Assembly: GCA_903873485.1 (NCBI GenBank) | Contig: CAIQOO010000019.1 | Span: 1-49,962 of the forward strand | DNA: 49,962 nucleotides | Origin: an uncultured beta proteobacterium | GTDB taxonomy: Bacteria; Pseudomonadota; Gammaproteobacteria; Burkholderiales; Burkholderiaceae_C | Direction of reading: 5' to 3' | Shown here: positions 45,185-49,962 of the stretch, piece after piece | Layout of the letters: each line of letters starts with the position of its first letter | Position numbering within the stretch: position 1 is the first letter of the stretch | Notes under the pieces: generated by a model | Told to the model about the DNA's origin: nothing | Database searches by the model: none | Seen by the model: the letters and a program-made list of their open reading frames with translations, nothing else | Position numbers and translations under genes: made by a program

Positions 45185-46480
45185 TCAAGGCTGCACGGCT
45201 GCCAGCGCGGCTTCCATGATGTCCAGGCCCTCGTCCACAATGGCATCGCTGGCGGTCAGCGGCACCAGAATGCGCACCACGTTGCCGTAGGTGCCGCAGG
45301 TCAGCAGGATCAGGCCGCGTTGGGTGGCCTCGGCAGCCAGGGCTTTGGCCATGTCGGCATCGGGTTGCTGCCAGTCGCCACCTTGGCACAGCTCAATGGC
45401 CACCATGGCGCCGAGTCCGCGCACATCGCTGATGCAGTTGAACTTGCCCGCCATCGCCTGCAGGCGATGCATCAGGTGCGCGCCCAGCGCGCGGCTGCGC
45501 GCCAGCAAATTATCTTTTTCAAACACGTCAAGCACCGCCAGCGCCGCCACGCAGGCGATCGGGCTGCCCGCATAGGTGCCGCCCAAGCCACCGGGGGCCG
45601 GTGCGTCCATCACCTCGGCCCGGCCCACCACGCCAGCAATCGGGTAGCCGCCCGCCATCGATTTGGCCATGGTGGTCATGTCCGGGGCGACACCGCTTTG
45701 CTCCATGGCAAACCAGGTGCCGGTGCGACCGGCGCCAGTCTGGATTTCGTCGGCAATCAGCAAGATGCCATGCTGGTCACACAGGGCACGCAGGCGCTGC
45801 AAAAAGTCAAACGGGGCCACGTTGAAGCCGCCCTCGCCTTGCACCGGCTCGACGATGATGGCGGCCACGCGGCTGGCTTCCACATCATTTTTGAAGATCG
45901 ATTCGACCGAGGCGATTGAGTCATCGACGCTTGCGCCATGCACTGCATCAGGAAACCGGGCATGAAAAATTTCGCCGGGAAACGGACCAAAACCGGTTTT
46001 GTAGGGTGCCACCTTGCCGGTCAGGCCCAGGGTGAGCAGGGTGCGGCCATGGTAGCCGCTGGTAAATGCAATCACCGCGCTGCGCCGGGTGTAAGCGCGG
46101 GCGATCTTGATGGCGTTTTCGACCGCTTCAGCGCCGGTGCTCAAAAACAGGGTTTTCTTGGCAAAGTCGCCCGGGGCCAGTGCGTTGCAGCGCTCGGCCA
46201 GTTCCACATACGGCTCGTAGGCCAGCACCTGAAAGCAGGTGTGGGTGTAGCGGTCAATCTGGTCCTTGACGGCTTGTTGAATTTCGGGGCGGCAGTGACC
46301 GGTGTTGAGCACCGCAATGCCGCCGGCAAAGTCGATGTAACGCTTGCCTTGCACGTCCCAGATTTCGGCATTCTCGCCGCGTGCGATGAACACCTCGTGG
46401 CTTTGGCCGACACCGCGTGGAATGGCGGCGCGACGACGCGCCATCAGGGCTTCATTGGTTTTTTCGGTTTTGGTCAACAT
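45185..46480 (-). CDS. gabT: 4-aminobutyrate aminotransferase
   Basis: A 431-residue class III PLP aminotransferase that moves the amino group of GABA to 2-oxoglutarate, giving succinate semialdehyde. Blocks: GKRYIDFAGGIAVLNTGHCR near 44, FLSTGAEAVENAIKIARAYT near 103, EPVQGEGGFNVAP near 211, LLIADEIQTGAGRTG near 238, and the PLP Lys in TTMAKSMAGGYPIAGVVGRA near 270. It leads the operon whose other members import and generate GABA and oxidise the product (GabD). Confidence 0.96.
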   Translation of the reverse strand: MLTKTEKTNEALMARRRAAIPRGVGQSHEVFIARGENAEIWDVQGKRYIDFAGGIAVLNTGHCRPEIQQAVKDQIDRYTHTCFQVLAYEPYVELAERCNALAPGDFAKKTLFLSTGAEAVENAIKIARAYTRRSAVIAFTSGYHGRTLLTLGLTGKVAPYKTGFGPFPGEIFHARFPDAVHGASVDDSIASVESIFKNDVEASRVAAIIVEPVQGEGGFNVAPFDFLQRLRALCDQHGILLIADEIQTGAGRTGTWFAMEQSGVAPDMTTMAKSMAGGYPIAGVVGRAEVMDAPAPGGLGGTYAGSPIACVAALAVLDVFEKDNLLARSRALGAHLMHRLQAMAGKFNCISDVRGLGAMVAIELCQGGDWQQPDADMAKALAAEATQRGLILLTCGTYGNVVRILVPLTASDAIVDEGLDIMEAALAAVQP

Positions 46481-46622
46481 GCAAGTGTCTTTCTTTGAAA
46501 AATAGAAATCGGGGCAGTTTGGTCATCAACGCCATCTGGCCCCTCGATTTGTCTGATCGGTGCGCTGCCGAACCGATTTTGCCGCAGCAAGTGCGTAAGC
46601 TCAAATCTTTTAAGGATGAAAC

Positions 46623-46907
46623 ATGAACCATACGTTATTGATTTCGGCACTGCTGGCAACCCTCAGCCTGGGGGCCTGCGAGCGGGCCACTGTTGTCAGC
46701 GTGCCTGCCGCACCCGCCGCAGTGCCTGGCCCCGCCGGTCCGGCTGGCGCCACTGGCGCAACCGGTGCAACCGGTGATCAGGGGGTTATCGGCAACCAGG
46801 GTAATCAGGGCAACCAGGGTAATGACGGCAACCGGGGGCCAACCGGCAAATCCGGCGATGGCACCACGGTGATCGTGATGCCGCCAGCCTCTGCGCCAGC
46901 CAACTGA
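46623..46907 (+). CDS. Small lipoprotein with collagen-like Gly-X-Y repeats
   Basis: A 94-residue protein. The signal sequence ends in a lipobox (LSLGAC, Cys19), so the mature form should be lipid-anchored to the envelope. After an Ala/Pro/Val linker, residues 36-80 form 15 uninterrupted Gly-X-Y triplets (GPA, GAT x3, GNQ x3, GND, GNR, GPT), followed by a short Pro/Ala tail. Such short collagen-like runs may trimerise. AAGGAT precedes the ATG. Function is unknown; surface or adhesion roles seen in other bacterial collagen-like proteins are not shown here. The only neighbours are gabT (divergent) and a transglutaminase-like gene (convergent). Confidence 0.85.
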   Translation: MNHTLLISALLATLSLGACERATVVSVPAAPAAVPGPAGPAGATGATGATGDQGVIGNQGNQGNQGNDGNRGPTGKSGDGTTVIVMPPASAPAN

Positions 46908-46967
46908 GTTCGACCGCTGACCCTTCCGGCCGGGTTTTGCAAATGACCCAGAGTTAATGATAAAAAA

Positions 46968-47010
46968 TGGCGCTAGCCCTTACCCAGCAAGCGTAGCTAG
47001 CTATAGTTTT
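46968..47010 (+). repeat. Interspersed repeat, copy G
   Basis: GCGCTAGCCCTTACCCAGCA then AGCGTAGCTAGCTATAG, between the convergent lipoprotein and transglutaminase-like genes. Confidence 0.8.
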
Positions 47011-47019
47011 TGATAATTC

Positions 47020-47895
47020 TCAAGCAACTACCTGGCCATCGGTTGACAGCGCAAAAGGCACGCACTGTGGCATCGCCAGTACACCCTGGGCGTTGGTAAT
47101 GGCCTCAACCGCTATGACGGGGGCCGACCCGACGACACCCCCAAAGATGGTGGCAAAGGCCGCATCAGCCGCGTCGCGCCCGGTACCAAAACGCAAAAAT
47201 CCCATTGGAATGGCAACGCCGGACGGGTCAAAGATGTACCACCGATTGTCGAGATAGACCTCGACATAGGCATGAAAGTCAGTTGGCCCAAGTACCGGCG
47301 AGGCACCATAGTCAATGCCGGTGGCAAAGCGCGCCGGTATGTTGACGGCACGGCACAGGGCAATCATCAGGTGCGCAAAATCGCGGCAAACGCCGACTTC
47401 TTCGACCAGCGTGTCAACCGCCGTGGTGTTGCCGGTGGAACTGTTGGGGAGAAAGGTGACGCGGTTCTGTACCCAGTCGCGGATCGCCTGTACCCGGCCA
47501 TAACCCTGCCACAAATGACCAAACTCCTTGATCGCCAAACGTCCCAGGCGGTCCGACTGGCAATAGCGGCTTGGGTAAAGATAGGGCAGCACCGGGCCGG
47601 GCAAGTCGGCCACTGCCACCTCGCCGAGCTGGTCTGGCTGGGCCGTATGGTGGTTGATATCGACCGTGGCCGTGTAGCGCACCATCAGGGATCCCAGATT
47701 GGCTTTGAGCCGCAAAAATCGGGTGTGGGTGACCGGATCGGTGTAGAGGCTGCGCCGCAGCGCCTGGCTAACCTCCAGCGCCTCGGTTACCACCGTCTGG
47801 TGCAGCGTCTGTGCTGCATGGATGCTGAAAATGAAGTCAGCGCCAGGTTCGGTGATGGCGTAATTCAACTCAATCGAGAATTTCAACCGAATCAT
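47020..47895 (-). CDS. Transglutaminase-like cysteine protease-fold protein
   Basis: A 291-residue protein with an N-terminal beta-rich region and a transglutaminase-like core. The catalytic triad fits Cys170 (VEEVGVCRDFAHLM), His208 (PTDFHAYVEVYL) and Asp223 (WYIFDPSGVAIP). No signal peptide is seen, so it is probably cytoplasmic. Relatives act as peptidases or amidases and often accompany circularly permuted ATP-grasp/alpha-E genes, which are absent here. The substrate is unknown. It stands upstream of a small stress-protein group on the same strand. Confidence 0.9.
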   Translation of the reverse strand: MIRLKFSIELNYAITEPGADFIFSIHAAQTLHQTVVTEALEVSQALRRSLYTDPVTHTRFLRLKANLGSLMVRYTATVDINHHTAQPDQLGEVAVADLPGPVLPYLYPSRYCQSDRLGRLAIKEFGHLWQGYGRVQAIRDWVQNRVTFLPNSSTGNTTAVDTLVEEVGVCRDFAHLMIALCRAVNIPARFATGIDYGASPVLGPTDFHAYVEVYLDNRWYIFDPSGVAIPMGFLRFGTGRDAADAAFATIFGGVVGSAPVIAVEAITNAQGVLAMPQCVPFALSTDGQVVA

Positions 47896-47960
47896 GGAAT
47901 CCTTTCAGGGGCAAAGCCGACCCGCTTCGTTTGGCACAAGGCGGGTGCGAGGTTGGACAA

Positions 47961-48380
47961 CTAGCGCATGTGGTCTGCGTAGGGTTGGGTGCCATAGTAG
48001 TGGTGAAGACCTTCTGACCAGGCACCGTTTGACATGTTGGGCCAGTTATCCTTGTCAAATCCGGGTGCCTGGAGCAGACGGTCTTTTTGCACGTCCAGGG
48101 TGAAACGCTGATTCACGGTATCGAGCACCAGCGCCTCCCAGGGGACGGCGAAGAGCTTTTCACCCACGCCCATAAAGCCGCCAAAAGACAACACCGCGTA
48201 GCATACCCGACCGTTCTGCACGTCGAGCATGATTTCTTTCACGCGGCCAAGCTCCTCGCCCTGCTTGTTATAGACATCGTTGCCCATCAGCGTGTCGGCC
48301 CCCATCAGCCGGGGGCCGGGGCCCTTTTTTTCGGCCTGCAGTGCGTATATGCCGTAGTTATCGCGTTCCACATAATTCAT
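47961..48380 (-). CDS. PRC-barrel domain protein
   Basis: A 139-residue soluble protein. The PRC-barrel is read from LMGADTLMGNDVYNKQGEEL near 25 through GRVKEIMLDVQNGRVCYAVL to KLFAVPWEALVLD near 83. PRC-barrels also occur in photosynthetic reaction centre H subunit and RimM; stand-alone forms like this are common in stress-related loci, with no defined task. The start at 48380 is chosen; an in-frame ATG at 48419 would overlap the csbD gene. csbD precedes it by 19 bases, so co-transcription is likely. Confidence 0.88.
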   Translation of the reverse strand: MNYVERDNYGIYALQAEKKGPGPRLMGADTLMGNDVYNKQGEELGRVKEIMLDVQNGRVCYAVLSFGGFMGVGEKLFAVPWEALVLDTVNQRFTLDVQKDRLLQAPGFDKDNWPNMSNGAWSEGLHHYYGTQPYADHMR

Positions 48381-48399
48381 CTGGGTGTCCCTGTTCAAT

Positions 48400-48606
48400 T
48401 TAATGCGCGCTGGCTGCATCTTTGACCGCCTGACGGGCTTCCTTGACCACTTCTTTGGCATCGCCGACGTTTTTCTGCACCTTCCCCTCGACCTGTAGCT
48501 TGATGCCCTTGGCTTGCTGCTTGGTGTTGCCCACCAGCTTGCCGGCTTCTTCCTGCACCTTGCCGGCGAGGTCTTTAACGTTGCCCTTGACTTGGTCCTT
48601 GTTCAT
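48400..48606 (-). CDS. CsbD family stress-response protein
   Basis: A 68-residue helical, Lys/Gly-rich protein with the CsbD signature MNKDQVKGNVKDLAGKVQEE near the start. CsbD proteins are induced by general stress in many bacteria; the mechanism is unknown. AAGGAAC precedes the ATG well. It forms a pair with the PRC-barrel gene downstream and lies divergent to the coiled-coil gene at 48871. Confidence 0.92.
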   Translation of the reverse strand: MNKDQVKGNVKDLAGKVQEEAGKLVGNTKQQAKGIKLQVEGKVQKNVGDAKEVVKEARQAVKDAASAH

Positions 48607-48870
48607 GATTGTTCCTTGAAGTAAATGAAATGATTGCCAATGTGAGCCTTTTCCCGACTCACTGTGCAGCTTAGCCAGTCACCCGGGGTCAGTCTGTGCG
48701 CTTGCATACAGAGGTCATTTTTCAGCGCTTTTGGCATCGGTTCGCCAGCACACAGACAGCAGGGCCGGCATGGGCTAATCTTGCCGCACATGACGACAAA
48801 CATGCAGTTGATGCCCGTCATCAACCGGCCAATACCGGCCACCAGTTTTGCCATACCAGGAGTGCTTACC

Positions 48871-49155
48871 ATGACCACCAGAGACATCTACATCAACACG
48901 ATGAAACTGCAACTCGACGAGTTGAATGAAAAAATGAACCAGCTCGAATCCCGCGCACAAGAAGCCCGAGAAGATGTGCGCGACAAATACAAGGCTGAAA
49001 TGAGGAAGCTGCAACAGCAGTCCAAACTGGCCGTGGCCCAGCTCGACGAACTCAAGGCCACCGGCGAAACCACCTGGGACGCGATGGTGGCTGAAATGGA
49101 AAAAGTGCGCGATGCCTTTATCCATTCCTTCAGCTATTTCAAGTCGCAGATCTAA
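48871..49155 (+). CDS. Small coiled-coil protein, Sll1863-like
   Basis: A 94-residue, almost wholly helical protein with strong heptads (MKLQLDELNEKMNQLESRAQ, YKAEMRKLQQQSKLAVAQLD). It resembles small coiled-coil stress proteins of the Sll1863 type in length and in the TWDAMVAEMEKVRDAF ending. AGGAG precedes the ATG. It is divergent from csbD across ~265 bases, in which no further gene was supported; a shared stress promoter region is plausible. Confidence 0.8.
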   Translation: MTTRDIYINTMKLQLDELNEKMNQLESRAQEAREDVRDKYKAEMRKLQQQSKLAVAQLDELKATGETTWDAMVAEMEKVRDAFIHSFSYFKSQI

Positions 49156-49234
49156 CTGCGCAGCCGTGCTGCCAGGCCGTCACCAAGCGATTGCAGTCAA
49201 GATGGCTGCCAAAAATTGGGCCATGGAAGGAAAG

Positions 49235-49654
49235 TTATTTCGCGTCGAAACCGGGTTCCTGAGCGCTGCGAAACTTCAGGGCACGCTCAAGTTTGACTTT
49301 CAGCAATTCAAGCGCCGGCGGCTTGGCCATATAGCCGGTATTGCCCAATAAGGCCGTGTCGCTGAGGGTGGCCGATCCGGTATCGGCACTCATGAAGAGA
49401 ACCGGAATGTTGCGCAGGCTGGCAACTGGATGGCTGCGCAGTTTTTTGACAAACTCAATCCCGTCCAGCGGGGCCATGTGAATGTCTGAAAGAATCACGT
49501 CTGGTGCAAAACTGCCGATGAGTGCAAGGCCCGCATGGCCATCCGCGGCCTCGCTCACTTGGCGCACGCCAAGCCGGGCCAGCAGGTTGCCGACAAACAT
49601 GCGCATCACCTTGTCGTCGTCAACCAACAGAACTTTTGCATCTTCAATCTTCAT
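49235..49654 (-). CDS. Single-domain response regulator
   Basis: A 139-residue receiver without an output domain (CheY-like). The phosphorylation site is Asp57 (DVILSDIHMAPLDG), the acidic pocket VDDDK is at 11-15, and the switch Lys is in GYMAKPPALELL near 107. The MAPLDG wording is seen in regulators near chemotaxis or motility systems. No kinase gene adjoins it. The start at 49654 is the first ATG before the domain; a TTG further upstream is less likely. Target unknown. Confidence 0.93.
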   Translation of the reverse strand: MKIEDAKVLLVDDDKVMRMFVGNLLARLGVRQVSEAADGHAGLALIGSFAPDVILSDIHMAPLDGIEFVKKLRSHPVASLRNIPVLFMSADTGSATLSDTALLGNTGYMAKPPALELLKVKLERALKFRSAQEPGFDAK

Positions 49655-49700
49655 TTTGGCAGTATCGCCGATAACCGGCCAGCCCAAAAAAGCAGCATCC

Positions 49701-49826
49701 TCAAGCTGTCACAGTCACCCCTTTCCAGAATACCACCCGGTCGCGCACCAGATTTGCCTCAGGCTTGGGATCGGCGTAATACCAGACTGCATCGACATTC
49801 ATCTCGCCATTGACCATCACAGCGAT
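49701..49826 (-). pseudogene. DUF427 gene, C-terminal fragment with upstream in-frame stop
   Basis: The last 36 codons (NGEMNVDAVWYYADPKPEAN, then RDRVVFWKGVTVTA) are the typical end of DUF427 proteins (AWYYPDPKPAA ... RVAFWKG). An in-frame TGA at 49827-49829 precedes this block; the same frame before it reads a weak, degenerate continuation to the window's edge. The gene therefore looks broken, unless translation restarts at the ATG at 49817. The 276 bases to the window end hold no other clear gene. Confidence 0.6.
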
Positions 49827-49962
49827 TCAGAGCATCTCGGTACCATTGACGAATGACGGCGTATCAATATATTCCGGGCAAGCTTGACCCTCTCCCTTGT
49901 GGCTGGAGTTTGCCGAATTACGCTTGCGAAATGGATGGTGGTGATCTCCTGCGGGTTATCAA

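Noticed and set aside
48603..48887. 94-codon minus-strand frame ending on the csbD start
   Set aside because: It lies in the divergent control region and overlaps the start of the well-supported coiled-coil gene; no known motif and no ribosome site.

Overview
The window looks like a chromosomal segment of a betaproteobacterium of the order Burkholderiales, most likely Comamonadaceae (Rhodoferax/Polaromonas-like). This rests on high GC with GC-ending codons, the rpsF-priB-rpsR-rplI-dnaB order, the divergent ppsA/ppsR pair, and seven copies of an intergenic repeat (core roughly AGCCCTTATCCAGCAAGCGC) that I recall from that family. The family assignment is inference. No rRNA, tRNA or CRISPR array was found.

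Layout. 1-2560: end of a methyl-accepting chemotaxis protein, cheW, a decayed membrane-sensor gene, and a scrap of a HigB-type toxin ending in a repeat. 2559-9743 (minus): a tightly overlapping four-gene signalling operon coding for a TonB-dependent receptor, a YfiR-like periplasmic protein, a hybrid histidine kinase with an HPt domain, and a REC-PAS-GGDEF-EAL response regulator. A collapsed second receptor gene lies just upstream. 10.2-17.8 kb: housekeeping and miscellaneous genes (enoyl-CoA hydratase, a SPOR-domain membrane protein, yaeQ, purB, a glutathione transferase, a MerR regulator cut by an inverted-repeat remnant, nagZ, yciH). 17.8-18.75 kb: an AT-rich patch with a CcbP-like gene and an unknown gene. 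18.8-25.9 kb (minus): aminotransferase, hom, a vapBC-type toxin-antitoxin pair, thrC, moeA, moaD, moaE. 26-28.8 kb (plus): a Mth938-like protein, bcp and phoH. 28.9-32.0 kb (minus): dnaB, rplI, rpsR, priB, rpsF, with a 9-bp tandem repeat and a terminator-like leader hairpin. 32.1-38 kb: a fused sodium/solute symporter, ppsA, and divergent ppsR. 38.2-46.5 kb (minus): gabT, an ABC polyamine-type transporter, a ureohydrolase and gabD. 46.6-50 kb: a collagen-like lipoprotein, a transglutaminase-like protein, a small stress-protein group (PRC-barrel, CsbD, coiled-coil), a single-domain response regulator and a broken DUF427 gene.

How genes work together. In the 2.6-9.7 kb operon a YfiR-type periplasmic protein sits beside a kinase whose periplasmic part resembles that of YfiN. 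The c-di-GMP enzyme is a separate response regulator, as if the YfiBNR switch had been rebuilt as a phosphorelay. The 38-46 kb cluster encodes uptake plus all steps from 4-guanidinobutyrate to succinate, so I favour guanidinobutyrase over agmatinase. The moa/moe genes serve molybdenum cofactor synthesis. hom and thrC serve threonine synthesis, with the toxin-antitoxin pair wedged between them.

Limits: all functions come from reading the sequence. No database search was run, and family names are from recognised motifs.
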